Positions 30,194 to 38,573 of a DNA stretch of 64,000 bases are shown piece after piece. The DNA comes from Aureimonas fodinaquatilis (lineage in GTDB: Bacteria; Pseudomonadota; Alphaproteobacteria; Rhizobiales; Rhizobiaceae), in NCBI RefSeq assembly GCF_008369445.1, contig NZ_VTWH01000006.1, positions 150,664 to 214,663 of the forward strand, written 5' to 3'. The notes beneath the pieces were generated by a model. It was given only the letters and a program-made list of their open reading frames with translations, was not told where the DNA came from and did not search any database. Position 1 is the stretch's first letter; each line of letters starts with the position of its first letter. Made by a program: the position numbers and the translations under genes.

Positions 30194-30889
30194 ATGGGCT
30201 TCGGGACGATCTTTTTTATCGTAGTGACGGTGATTGTCCTATACCAGCTGAGGGCTGTGCTGGGCCGGCGCACCGGCAACGAGCGCCCGCCATATGATCC
30301 TTATTCAAGAACTGAGGAACCCGCAGGCACACAGTCTGGCAATGTTGTAACCCTGCCTACCCGACGACTGCCGGACGAAACCTCTGTCCAGACGCCCTAT
30401 GAAAGCATAGACAAGCTGACCACGCCGGGAAGCGATGTCAACAATGGCCTGCGTGCCATTGGCGATGCGGATGAATCCTTCGATGCGGCACAATTTCTGG
30501 ATGGTGCAAAAATCGCTTATGAAATGATTGTGACCGCTTTTGCTGATGGCGATCGCAAATTGTTGAAGAACCTGCTTTCGAGCGAAGTTTACCGCGGTTT
30601 TGAAAATGCGATCTCCGAGCGCGAGAAGCGTGGCGAGCGCATGCAATCTTCATTCGTTGGCATCAACGAAGCGAAAATTGTTTCCGCGGATCTGAAAGAG
30701 CATGAGGCCCTGGTCACGGTTCGCATCGTTTGCCAGCTGATTTCGGCAGTTGTTCGCCAAAGCGGTGAAATCGTCGACGGCGACCCGGAGACAGTTGTGG
30801 AAGTGCGCGACATCTGGACATTTGCTCATGACACGCGCTCGCGCGATCCTAACTGGAAGCTGGTTGAAACAGAATCAGAGGATGAATAG
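30194..30889 (+). CDS. Tim44/TimA-family membrane-anchored protein
   Basis: The 231-residue protein has one N-terminal transmembrane helix (IFFIVVTVIVLYQL), a polar linker (30-70) and a C-terminal Tim44-like domain starting near AQFLDGAKIAYEMIVTAFADGD. Mitochondrial Tim44 tethers the import motor; bacterial homologues are membrane-associated, and their role is not settled. The start has AAGGATC upstream. In many related genomes a murein transglycosylase gene mltA follows; here an Smr-domain gene follows after 31 bases instead. Confidence 0.88.
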   Translation: MGFGTIFFIVVTVIVLYQLRAVLGRRTGNERPPYDPYSRTEEPAGTQSGNVVTLPTRRLPDETSVQTPYESIDKLTTPGSDVNNGLRAIGDADESFDAAQFLDGAKIAYEMIVTAFADGDRKLLKNLLSSEVYRGFENAISEREKRGERMQSSFVGINEAKIVSADLKEHEALVTVRIVCQLISAVVRQSGEIVDGDPETVVEVRDIWTFAHDTRSRDPNWKLVETESEDE

Positions 30890-30920
30890 GGCAGGGCACT
30901 CTGCCCCCGCGAGTTGAGTC

Positions 30921-31457
30921 ATGAAACGACGGCGTCTGCTGAGCGGCGAGGAAAAGCAGCTCTGGGTCAGCGTTGCACGCACAGCAACGCCATTACGTGG
31001 TAAAACCCTGCCAGAGCTGGCAGCGGAAGTCGCGACAGACTTTGCTGAGGCAGTCTCGCAGCCGGTCAGCGCAAAGGTGAGTCCCGCTGTTCCAGATCCG
31101 TCGCCGGTTAAAAAGCCAGGCAAATTGCCTTTGAATCTGATTGATCGCCCGGTTCGGCGGAAACTGGGCAAGGGGCGCATCTCGATCGACGACCGCATTG
31201 ATCTGCACGGCAAGACCGAAGCAGTTGCGCATTACGCTCTGTTGAATTTTTTAACGGCAGCTCACGCAGCGGGCACTCGCCATGTTCTGGTGATCACCGG
31301 CCGTGGATCATCGCTTGGCTCGCAGGGCGCCCTCCGCCGAGCCTTACCGCATTGGCTGGCTACGGATATGTTCAGGCGGCTGGTTTCCGGTTATGAAACG
31401 GCGGCGCGTGGTCACGGTGGCGACGGCGCATTTTATCTGCGATTGCGACGTTCATGA
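30921..31457 (+). CDS. Smr/MutS2-type domain protein
   Basis: This 178-residue protein has a basic N-terminus (MKRRRLLSGEEKQLWVSVARTATPL) and a C-terminal Smr domain with the DLHG (IDLHGKTEAVAHYALLNFL) and TGRG (LVITGRGSSLGSQGALRRALPHWL) motifs. Smr domains are nicking endonucleases or RNA-binding nucleases; in bacteria free-standing forms have been linked to ribosome rescue (SmrB) or DNA transactions. The substrate cannot be told from sequence. Its last codons overlap the start of the XRE gene by 4 bases (ATGA). Confidence 0.9.
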   Translation: MKRRRLLSGEEKQLWVSVARTATPLRGKTLPELAAEVATDFAEAVSQPVSAKVSPAVPDPSPVKKPGKLPLNLIDRPVRRKLGKGRISIDDRIDLHGKTEAVAHYALLNFLTAAHAAGTRHVLVITGRGSSLGSQGALRRALPHWLATDMFRRLVSGYETAARGHGGDGAFYLRLRRS

Positions 31458-31849
31458 CTCCTTTTGGCCAGAAAGTACGGGCTCTTCGTAAGAAGAAGGG
31501 TGTAACTCAATCGGAGATGGCCAAGGCTTTGAACATTTCCGGGCCATATCTTTCAGCATTGGAACACGGCAGGCGCGGCCGTCCCAGTTGGGAATTGCTG
31601 CAGCGAATTATCGGCTATCTGGGAATTATATGGGACGACGCTGAAGAGCTGGAGCGACTGGCTGCTCTGTCTCATCCCAGGGTAACCGTGGAAACTGGCG
31701 GATTGTCACCAGAAGCCACTGCTCTGGCAAATCGCCTTGCTGAAACGATTACCAAGCTTTCCGCTGCCGATGTCAAAGTGCTGCTTGCGGCGCTGGAAGA
31801 TGCAGCGGCAAGGGCAGAAGCCGAAATTCGGGCCCGTCGTCGCCGGTAG
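31454..31849 (+). CDS. XRE-family helix-turn-helix regulator
   Basis: The 131-residue protein has an N-terminal Cro/C1-type HTH (VRALRKKKGVTQSEMAKAL...ISGPYLSALEHG, residues 8-40) and a C-terminal alpha-helical region ending in an arginine/alanine-rich tail. It is translationally coupled to the Smr gene (ATGA overlap), a pairing common in rhizobia next to the origin cluster. Targets are unknown. gyrB, which often follows this pair in related genomes, is not in the window; a minus-strand cfa gene follows. Confidence 0.9.
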   Translation: MTPFGQKVRALRKKKGVTQSEMAKALNISGPYLSALEHGRRGRPSWELLQRIIGYLGIIWDDAEELERLAALSHPRVTVETGGLSPEATALANRLAETITKLSAADVKVLLAALEDAAARAEAEIRARRRR

Positions 31850-31918
31850 GAAATTTCCGGTAGAAGCGTGATTGCTTCCGCTACAGGACAATGCAGCCAG
31901 TGACGCGCCTGAATCAGA

Positions 31919-33226
31919 TCATGAATACAGCTCGCGACGGGTCGGTCCCAGTTGGCTCGGCCCCTTTTCCTTTCGAGAGGCGACCGTTTGGAAGATCAAC
32001 GCATCGCCGCGTTCAAAGCTGATGGCGCAACCGGCAAGATAGGCCAACCACAGTCGGGCCTTCGGTTCGCCAACCATGGCAATTGCGGTGTCAAAGTTCT
32101 GTTGCAATCGTTCAGCCCACAATCGGCAGGTGCGGGCATAATGCTCACGCCAGGCTTCCACATCATGAACTTCGAACCGGTGAGCTTCCAGTTTCTGCAG
32201 CGAATGGCCGATGTAATCCAGTTCACCCCCCGGGAAAATCAGGCGGGTCAAAGCGCGGTATTCCGGTGATTTTTTGTGAAACTGGCGCAGGGTCTTTTTA
32301 GCCGGGCGGGTGATGGCGTGATGCAGATAGAGCCCACGCGGTTTCAACAGACGATGAACTGTGGAAAAATACTCGTCGTGATGAGCAAAGCCAACATGTT
32401 CAAACATGCCGATGGATGAGATTTTGTCGTACTCGCCTTGAAGCTGTTGAAATGGCTTCAGCTCAATGGTTATTCTGTCTTCCAGACCAGCGGCAGCAAT
32501 ACGTTGGCTTGCAAGGTCAAATTGCGCCTGGCTGAGTGTTACGCCGTGGCCTGTAACACCGAAAAAGCGCGTTGCATGAATCAACAGAGCGCCCCAGCCA
32601 CAGCCAATATCCAGAAGTCGCTCTCCCGGCTTCAGGCGCAGTTTACGGCAGATCATGTCCAGCTTGTCATGCTGAGCCTTATCGATATCCTCATGCCAAC
32701 CGTCAAAATATCCGCAGGAATAGACCATGTTCTCGTCTAGAAACAGGCGGTAAAAGTCGTTCGAGACGTCGTAGTGATATTGGATCGCCTGTTGGGTAGA
32801 CCCGCTTTCTCCTGCGCCCTGGCCAGCCTGAGGCCTTACAAGTCTGGACTGGCGTCGCAGTTTGAAAAGCGCAGGCAACGCCTTTGCCACTTCCCATTTG
32901 TTGATCCGCTTCAGGGCGTGACGGGTTTTGACCGCGCTCTTGACCTTCGCCAAGTCAAACAAAGTGCCGTTTTCAATGTCGATCGCTTTTTCCATCCACA
33001 ATTCAACCAGTGTTGGCAAAGTGGGGCGAAATGCCAGATGCGACAGGGCGTAAGGATCGTTCAGCGCGACGATGGGTCCGCTGCAATCACCAATTGTACC
33101 GCCATTCCAAAGCCGCACGCCGATCTGTGGCTGGAAGCTTTCATATCCCTTGCGGATAAGCGCCTCCAGCGCATCAGCTCCGCGCGTGTCAAGTTGTTGA
33201 GCCGTCTCATGTCTCACGTGAAACAT
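31919..33226 (-). CDS. cfa: Cyclopropane-fatty-acyl-phospholipid synthase
   Basis: The 435-residue SAM-dependent enzyme adds a methylene bridge to unsaturated acyl chains of membrane phospholipids. Visible: QYHYDVSNDFYRLFLD, the SAM loop LLDIGCGWGALLIHATRFFG, EHVGFAHHDEYF and HHAITRPAKKT, all typical of the family. The start is unusual: the ATG at 33226 has AAGG directly against it, whereas an in-frame GTG at 33217 has AAGGA at normal spacing. Both candidate starts lie within or against a parS-like site. It is convergent with the XRE gene and may be stress- or stationary-phase regulated (inference). Confidence 0.94.
   Translation of the reverse strand: MFHVRHETAQQLDTRGADALEALIRKGYESFQPQIGVRLWNGGTIGDCSGPIVALNDPYALSHLAFRPTLPTLVELWMEKAIDIENGTLFDLAKVKSAVKTRHALKRINKWEVAKALPALFKLRRQSRLVRPQAGQGAGESGSTQQAIQYHYDVSNDFYRLFLDENMVYSCGYFDGWHEDIDKAQHDKLDMICRKLRLKPGERLLDIGCGWGALLIHATRFFGVTGHGVTLSQAQFDLASQRIAAAGLEDRITIELKPFQQLQGEYDKISSIGMFEHVGFAHHDEYFSTVHRLLKPRGLYLHHAITRPAKKTLRQFHKKSPEYRALTRLIFPGGELDYIGHSLQKLEAHRFEVHDVEAWREHYARTCRLWAERLQQNFDTAIAMVGEPKARLWLAYLAGCAISFERGDALIFQTVASRKEKGPSQLGPTRRELYS
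33210..33225. other. parS-like site over the cfa start codon (one mismatch)
   Basis: TGTCTCACGTGAAACA differs from the consensus at one position. On the cfa strand it covers the first codons, ATG-TTT-CAC-GTG. It is the nearest site on the right of the proposed origin, about 7.5 kb away. Confidence 0.8.
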
Positions 33227-33275
33227 CCTTGTCTATGGCCGAGCGGCTAAACCATAGCATGTCATTTTAGGCTTA

Positions 33276-33596
33276 TTAAGCGGGAGTTGAAAGCTTCATC
33301 AGCACCAGTCCTGACACGATCAACGCAGCGGCCAGCACACGCATGGGTGACAGGCTTTCACCCAGAAATGTGATGCCAACCACAAAGGCTCCGACAGCAC
33401 CGATGCCGGTCCAGATCACATAAGCCGTGCCAAGTGGCAAGGTGCGCATGGACAGAGACAACAGTGCGAAGCTGCCGAACATGAAGACAAATGTTACGAT
33501 GGTTGGTGTCAGGCGCGTGAAGCCATGCGATTGCTTCATTGAAAACGCCCAGACAATTTCAAGAAGACCGGCAACGAAAAGATAGGCCCAAGCCAT
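33276..33596 (-). CDS. sugE: Guanidinium exporter, small multidrug resistance family (SugE/Gdx)
   Basis: The 106-residue protein has four transmembrane segments and the SugE-type features [26 protein letters not shown], with the conserved glutamate of helix 1 (Glu13), and [21 protein letters not shown]. Known: Gdx proteins are proton-coupled guanidinium antiporters. The start is the ATG at 33596 with AGGGG upstream; a longer frame to 33641 runs through a riboswitch and is not coding. The riboswitch directly upstream supports the guanidinium assignment over quaternary-ammonium drug export. Confidence 0.93.
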   Translation of the reverse strand: MAWAYLFVAGLLEIVWAFSMKQSHGFTRLTPTIVTFVFMFGSFALLSLSMRTLPLGTAYVIWTGIGAVGAFVVGITFLGESLSPMRVLAAALIVSGLVLMKLSTPA

Positions 33597-33613
33597 GGAG
33601 AACCCCTGATTTT

Positions 33614-33660
33614 CGGGCCGTCCCGTATCGCGCACGTCCATATGGAAGAGGTCGTCCTCT
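33614..33660 (-). promoter_or_regulatory. Guanidine-II (mini-ykkC) riboswitch upstream of sugE
   Basis: Read on the minus strand, two short hairpins each carry an ACGR tetraloop: AGAGG-ACGA-CCTCT (33660-33647) and CGGG-ACGG-CCCG (33625-33614). The two hairpins are separated by a 21-base linker and are followed, 5 bases on, by the AGGGG ribosome-binding site of sugE. This is the guanidine-II riboswitch architecture, in which guanidine binding exposes the ribosome-binding site and turns on translation. Confidence 0.85.
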
Positions 33661-33678
33661 GATCATGATGTCATGATC
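33661..33678 (-). promoter_or_regulatory. 18-bp palindrome immediately upstream of the guanidine riboswitch
   Basis: GATCATGA-TG-TCATGATC is an exact inverted repeat abutting the first riboswitch hairpin. It could be an operator, an extra leader stem, or the 3' boundary of a terminator. Role unassigned. Confidence 0.4.
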
Positions 33679-33738
33679 CGCACAGATATGTGGACCTTAA
33701 ACGCACGAGTTTCAAGTATTTTTCAGGTGAAACCACGC

Positions 33739-33933
33739 CTAGAAGTCGCTGATGATACCGTTTTTCTCCCAGTCGCCATAACGAATTGGTTCCGGGCCTT
33801 TTCTACCGTTCACTTCCACAGGTCGTTCCTGTTCCTGCACTTCCTGCTTTGCTCTGCGTTCAGCAGCCTCAGCCAACGCCCTTTGCGCTGCCGGTGGAAG
33901 ATTTTCCAACCCATCCGAACGATTGTTGACCAT
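33739..33933 (-). CDS. DUF1674 protein, succinate dehydrogenase assembly factor 4-like
   Basis: The 64-residue product ends with the DUF1674/SdhAF4 signature RKGPEPIRYGDWEKNGIISDF and has a charged helical middle. In mitochondria, Sdh8/SDHAF4 binds flavinylated SdhA and protects it during complex II assembly; a similar job in the bacterium is inference. The start is the ATG at 33933, which has GGGAGA at good spacing; the ATG at 33951 lacks one. It is divergent from htpX with a 111-base gap. No sdh genes are in the window. Confidence 0.85.
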   Translation of the reverse strand: MVNNRSDGLENLPPAAQRALAEAAERRAKQEVQEQERPVEVNGRKGPEPIRYGDWEKNGIISDF

Positions 33934-34044
33934 GGCGAACTCTCCCGACATGCCTATTTGGCAATTGATCTATCCAGACAATATTGAAGCATTGCGTTAA
34001 AATTACCAGATTGATACCAGCACGAAACGGAGACCTGTACGCCA

Positions 34045-35034
34045 ATGAACATAATTAAGACCGCCATGTTGATTGCGGTTATGACCGCACTGTTTATGGG
34101 GGTTGGTTTGCTGATTGGCGGGCGGGGAGGCATGTTGATTGCCTTGGTCATCGCCGTGGCAATGAACTTCTTTGCTTATTGGAATGCGGACAAAATGGTG
34201 CTGAGAATGCACCATGCCCATGAGGTGGATGAGCGCACAGCACCGGATTACGTTCGTTTGGTCCGCGGATTGGCGGAGAATGCCGGGCTGCCAATGCCGA
34301 AGGTTTATCTGATCGAGAACGATCAGCCAAATGCGTTTGCCACTGGCCGCAATCCACAAAATGCTGCCGTGGCTGCGACCACCGGTCTTCTGAGACAGCT
34401 TACGCCGGAAGAAGTGGCGGGTGTGATGGCGCACGAACTTGCGCATGTGGAAAACCGCGATACACTGATTATGACCATCACCGCCACGCTGGCGGGTGCT
34501 ATTTCCATGCTCGGCAATTTTGCCTTCTTTTTTGGCGGCAATCGGGATAACAACAATCCACTAGGCATAATCGGAGTGCTAGTAGCCGTCATCGTTGCAC
34601 CCTTTGCTGCGATGATCGTGCAAATGGCCGTTTCCCGCACTCGGGAATATGCCGCTGATCGACGGGGAGCCGAAATATGCGGTGAGCCTTTGTGGCTGGC
34701 TTCAGCGCTGGGCAAAATTGCAAAGGCTGCGGGTCGAACCGTCAATGTTGATGCCGAGCGTGCCCCGGCTACTGCTCATATGTTTATTATCAACCCGTTG
34801 AATGGTCAGCGCATGGACAATCTGTTTTCCACCCACCCGGATACCGGCAACCGTATTGCGGCCTTGCAGAACATGGCGGCGCAGACAGGTGGCACGTCAT
34901 TTGGTGGAGGGGCCGATGGTGGTCAGGGCGGCATCGGATTTCGTGCGCCTCATAGCCCAGCACCGAAAACCAGAGGGCCTTGGGGCACCAACAAGAATTC
35001 GTCACACGGGAAGCGCAAAGGTCCATGGGGTTGA
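34045..35034 (+). CDS. htpX: Membrane metalloprotease HtpX
   Basis: The 329-residue zinc endopeptidase degrades misfolded membrane proteins alongside FtsH. Two N-terminal hydrophobic segments ([28 protein letters not shown] and [17 protein letters not shown]) come before the zinc motif [11 protein letters not shown], and two more membrane segments after it. The C-terminus is Gly/Pro-rich. The start has CGGAGACC upstream. Its last 10 bases overlap the start of rsmB, so the two are coupled. Confidence 0.96.
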   Translation: MNIIKTAMLIAVMTALFMGVGLLIGGRGGMLIALVIAVAMNFFAYWNADKMVLRMHHAHEVDERTAPDYVRLVRGLAENAGLPMPKVYLIENDQPNAFATGRNPQNAAVAATTGLLRQLTPEEVAGVMAHELAHVENRDTLIMTITATLAGAISMLGNFAFFFGGNRDNNNPLGIIGVLVAVIVAPFAAMIVQMAVSRTREYAADRRGAEICGEPLWLASALGKIAKAAGRTVNVDAERAPATAHMFIINPLNGQRMDNLFSTHPDTGNRIAALQNMAAQTGGTSFGGGADGGQGGIGFRAPHSPAPKTRGPWGTNKNSSHGKRKGPWG

Positions 35035-36404
35035 AATCCACCGCTAAGCAAAAACGAGCCTTTGTTCAGGAATTTGAGGATCAGCGCCCGGGGCTGGCGG
35101 TGCGCCGTGTTGCAGCCCGGCTCCTTTCCGCCATCGTCGATGCCCGCACGTCGCTGGACGGCCTAACCGACAAAGTCGGTGGGCATCCTGAGTTTCGCAG
35201 GCTCGATCCGCGCGATCAGGCGCTGGTTCGCGCCATTCTTGTGTCGGCCCTTCGGCGGCGGGGCACAATCTCTGCCATATTGGACGCGTGCATCGACCGA
35301 CCTTTGCCTCCGCGTGCCGCGCCGTTGCGAACAATTCTGCATACGGGACTGACCCAGATACTGTTTCTGGATGTGCCGGATTCTGCCGCCGTGGATCTGG
35401 CGGTGACGCTGGCCTCGGGAGATCCGCGCACAGACCGGTTTGCCGGTTTGGTCAATGCCGTATTACGGCGCGCATCACGCGAAAAAGACGATCTCCTGGC
35501 TCAGTTCAATGATCCGATGCTGAACATGCCGGACTGGCTGAAGCAGCGTCTGATAGCAACTTACGGCCTTGAGCAAACGATCCAGATCGCTGCGGCACAC
35601 CAGGTTCAGGCCCCGGTTGATCTGACCGCCAGAAATGACGCGGCGGCGGTCGCTGCAAGCATGCCGGCGCAATTGCTTCCCTTTGGCACCGTGCGCCTCT
35701 CCGCCGAAACAGACGGTCAGATTGCCTCACTGCCCGGCTTTGCCGAGGGCGAATGGTGGGTGCAGGATGCTGCGGCCAGCCTGCCTGCCAAGCTGTTCGG
35801 CGATATTTCCGGTCTGAAGGTGGCCGATGTTTGCGCGGCGCCGGGTGGCAAAACGGCTCAGCTCGCTGCGGCCGGTGCCAAGGTAACCGCGGTGGATATT
35901 TCCGCCTCCCGGATGAAGCGGCTGCTCGACAATTTTTCTCGGCTGACCCTGCCGGTTGAAACTCACATTGGTGATCTGCGCAGCTTCAACCCGTCTGAGC
36001 CATTTGATGCTGTCTTGCTGGATGCTCCGTGTTCATCAACCGGCACCATTCGCCGCCACCCGGATGTGGCCTACACAAAGGACGAGGCAGAAGTTCGCAA
36101 ACTGGCGCAGGTGCAGGCGGGGCTGTTGCGCGATGCCGCCCGTCTTGTACGAAACGGCGGCGTTATTGTCTTCTCCAACTGCTCGCTTGACCCTGTGGAA
36201 GGTGAAGAGGTGGTTGCCGCCTTTTTGGCAGAGCGCCGCGATTTTGAACGTTTGCCGGTTCAAGCCCATGAACTCCCGGGGCTGGAAGAAGCCATCTGTG
36301 CCAATGGAGATGTGCGGACAACACCCGCAATGTTCCAGCGGGGAACCGCAGAACAATCCGGTCTTGATGGATTTTATGCGGCAAGATTGCGACGGCTGGC
36401 CTGA
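35025..36404 (+). CDS. rsmB: 16S rRNA (cytosine-967-C5) methyltransferase RsmB
   Basis: The 459-residue protein has an N-terminal NusB-like RNA-binding domain (about 1-160) and a C-terminal RsmB/Fmu methyltransferase domain. Visible are the SAM loop [23 protein letters not shown], the catalytic motif [15 protein letters not shown] and the second cysteine in FSNCSLDP. The start is the ATG at 35025 ([11 protein letters not shown]) inside the htpX end, preceded by AAAGG; an earlier ATG at 34980 only reads through the htpX tail. htpX-rsmB-heparinase-like-purH is a common rhizobial order. Confidence 0.95.
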   Translation: MGLKSTAKQKRAFVQEFEDQRPGLAVRRVAARLLSAIVDARTSLDGLTDKVGGHPEFRRLDPRDQALVRAILVSALRRRGTISAILDACIDRPLPPRAAPLRTILHTGLTQILFLDVPDSAAVDLAVTLASGDPRTDRFAGLVNAVLRRASREKDDLLAQFNDPMLNMPDWLKQRLIATYGLEQTIQIAAAHQVQAPVDLTARNDAAAVAASMPAQLLPFGTVRLSAETDGQIASLPGFAEGEWWVQDAAASLPAKLFGDISGLKVADVCAAPGGKTAQLAAAGAKVTAVDISASRMKRLLDNFSRLTLPVETHIGDLRSFNPSEPFDAVLLDAPCSSTGTIRRHPDVAYTKDEAEVRKLAQVQAGLLRDAARLVRNGGVIVFSNCSLDPVEGEEVVAAFLAERRDFERLPVQAHELPGLEEAICANGDVRTTPAMFQRGTAEQSGLDGFYAARLRRLA

Positions 36405-36537
36405 ACGATCCAGTTTATTTGCCCGAAATTAGGGAATATTTTACCAGGTTTTGTGAAAATCCCGCCTGAATAGTTTGCGCGTGCAGGCCCTGGCGTCTTC
36501 AGCCAAGGGTCATACACATTTCAGGAGCCGGGCAATC

Positions 36538-38223
36538 ATGGCTGCGGAACTGGTAGATGATCCGCGATTGGCGGGGTTGGCGTTAAAAGAAGCCTGGCGT
36601 CGGGTGCGCCGCGCGACGCGTGCGCCATGGCTGCCGCTTTTTTCAGGTGCCGGACCCGACCGCATTCTCGCCGTTCCGCGAGAGTTTCATCATGGGGATA
36701 TGGCAACCGCCGAAACCATTTATGCCGGTTGTTTTCATCTGGCCGGCCATCGCATTGAAGTGACGGCCCGTTCGCCCTTTGAGCGGCTGGATGCCCCGTT
36801 GGCCTGGCAGGTGGAGCTCTATGGCTTCAGTTGGCTGCGCCACCTGTCTGAAACGCAGGATGCCCTGTCGGCAGAAAATGCCCGTGCACTGGTTCTAGAT
36901 TTCATGAACCTGCCGCGTCGCCGTCGCTCGCCCGCCAGCGAACAGCCGGAGGTCATGGCTCGCAGGATCGTTTCATTCCTCACCCATTGCCCCATCATCA
37001 TGGCACAGGGCGATGATGCATTCCGCGGCAGGTTTCTGGACCTGCTGGCGTCCGAAGTGCGCTATTTGCGGCGTATTGCGGCAGAGGTTTCAGATGGAAT
37101 GCCGCGCCTTGGTGTGCGCATTGCGCTGGCGTTTTCGGCTTTGTGCCTGCCCGCACATGGCCACCAGATCAAACTGGCGACGCAAAATCTTTCCAGCGAG
37201 CTGGACCGCCAGGTTCACGCGGATGGCGGGCATGCATCGCGCAATCCCGAGCTGATCATCGAAATTCTGGCGCAATTGCTGCCGCTGCGTCAGCTTTACG
37301 CTCAGCGCAGTCAGCCAGTGCCGCGTGTGCTGCTGGCTGCGATTGACCGCATGTTGCCGGCTCTGCGCTTTTTCCGGCATGCCGAGGGCTCTTTTGCGCT
37401 GTTCAATGGCGCGGGCGCCGGAGATCGGGGTTTGTTGCTGGCACTGCTGCGTTTCGATGAAACCCTTGGCGAGCCAATGTCGCATATGCGGCAGAGTGGC
37501 TATCAGCGGCTGACACAGAATGGCGTGGTGGTGATTGCCGATGCAGGCACCACACCTCAGGGCGCATTGTCTCGCGATGCACATGCCGGAACACTGGCAT
37601 TCGAGTTTTCGTCAGGCCAAAGACGCCTTGTGGTCAACTGTGGCGCGCCGCAGAAAACCGAGCATAGCTGGCGCAAGCTGGCGCGCACCACGGCTGCACA
37701 TTCGACACTGACCGTGGCCGACCAGTCATCTTCACGTTTTGCACGATCCGGTTTGCTGGACCGCTTTCTGGGCAGCCCGCTGGTGTCGGGGCCAAGCCGG
37801 GTTCCGGTTTCCAGAGAGGACGACGCAGCGGGACAGAGCCTTTCCATGGCGCATGATGGTTATCGCGCGGCATTTGGTCTGGTTCATGAGCGAGAGCTTT
37901 TCCTGTCGCGCGATGGGCGCTTGCTGGAAGGGTCTGACCGCTTGTTCAAGGCGTCGCGCCCGGCGCGCAAACGCAAGGGAGAGGCGGGAGAGGCCAATCT
38001 GCGTTTCCATCTGCACCCGGATGTTGAAGCTGATCCGGCAGGTACGGGAATTCGATTGTCCTGTGGCAACGAGGTCTGGTGGTTTTTTGCAGACAGTCCG
38101 TTGGCCCTGGAAGACTCGATCTTTTTTGCCGACCCGCGTGGTGCGAAGCGCACCAAGCAGATTGTCGTCACATTTGGTGAAGCGCAGGCAGAGGTGCATT
38201 GGCGGTTTGAACGCCGGCTTTAA
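36538..38223 (+). CDS. Heparinase II/III-family protein
   Basis: The 561-residue protein has an N-terminal alpha-helical toroid-like half (roughly 50-330; RHLSETQDALSAENARALVLDFM, HGHQIKLATQN) and a C-terminal beta-sandwich heparinase-II/III-like half (DAGTTPQGALSRDAHAGTLAFEFSSGQRRLVVNCG, ARTTAAHSTLTVADQSSSRF). Members of this family are polysaccharide lyases. The rhizobial subfamily beside purH has no defined substrate, and no signal peptide is evident. The start is the ATG at 36538 with CAGGAG upstream; the in-frame frame extends to 36475. It may act on an exopolysaccharide or cell-envelope polymer (inference). Confidence 0.87.
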   Translation: MAAELVDDPRLAGLALKEAWRRVRRATRAPWLPLFSGAGPDRILAVPREFHHGDMATAETIYAGCFHLAGHRIEVTARSPFERLDAPLAWQVELYGFSWLRHLSETQDALSAENARALVLDFMNLPRRRRSPASEQPEVMARRIVSFLTHCPIIMAQGDDAFRGRFLDLLASEVRYLRRIAAEVSDGMPRLGVRIALAFSALCLPAHGHQIKLATQNLSSELDRQVHADGGHASRNPELIIEILAQLLPLRQLYAQRSQPVPRVLLAAIDRMLPALRFFRHAEGSFALFNGAGAGDRGLLLALLRFDETLGEPMSHMRQSGYQRLTQNGVVVIADAGTTPQGALSRDAHAGTLAFEFSSGQRRLVVNCGAPQKTEHSWRKLARTTAAHSTLTVADQSSSRFARSGLLDRFLGSPLVSGPSRVPVSREDDAAGQSLSMAHDGYRAAFGLVHERELFLSRDGRLLEGSDRLFKASRPARKRKGEAGEANLRFHLHPDVEADPAGTGIRLSCGNEVWWFFADSPLALEDSIFFADPRGAKRTKQIVVTFGEAQAEVHWRFERRL

Positions 38224-38292
38224 CTTTCAGAAATTCGCCGCTTTTTGACGTCAGAGTACTCCACACGGCTTATCAACGGTGGAGGCAGCCTT

Positions 38293-38421
38293 ATGCGAAT
38301 TTCCTTGTCTGTGCTGCTGCTCGGATCCTTCTTGCTGGCCGGGTGTGGAATGAACCGGGCAGTTACGGTCGTGCCTCAGACGATGGACGACCTTGGGCGC
38401 AAATCCGAAGGATTCAGATAA
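38293..38421 (+). CDS. Small predicted lipoprotein (42 aa)
   Basis: The frame encodes a 42-residue peptide beginning MRISLSVLLLGSFLLAGCGM, with an ideal signal peptide and lipobox LAGC (Cys18), and ends RKSEGFR. GGTGGAGG lies just upstream of the ATG. The mature part is only 25 residues. It sits 69 bases after the heparinase-like gene and 152 bases before purH. It resembles other tiny alphaproteobacterial lipoproteins, but I do not recognise a family. It would need translation evidence. Confidence 0.65.
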   Translation: MRISLSVLLLGSFLLAGCGMNRAVTVVPQTMDDLGRKSEGFR

Positions 38422-38573
38422 GTCAGACGGCGCGCAAAAGCTGTTATGTTTTCGAAGCATCAACGGCCAGTGGCTTGCTGCACTGAGCTGCATTGATTAT
38501 CAAGCCGGAAGAAATTCTGCTCGCACACGGGCAATTCATCCGATTTTTCAATGCCTCAGCCGGAGCCTTAACA

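Noticed and set aside
31454..31849. XRE regulator as the antitoxin of a toxin-antitoxin pair
   Set aside because: Its partner is an Smr protein, and Smr-XRE is a conserved neighbour pair near the origin in rhizobia; no toxin fold is visible.
33597..33641. Fifteen-residue N-terminal extension of SugE
   Set aside because: The extension is encoded by the second riboswitch hairpin; the normal-length start at 33596 has its own ribosome-binding site.
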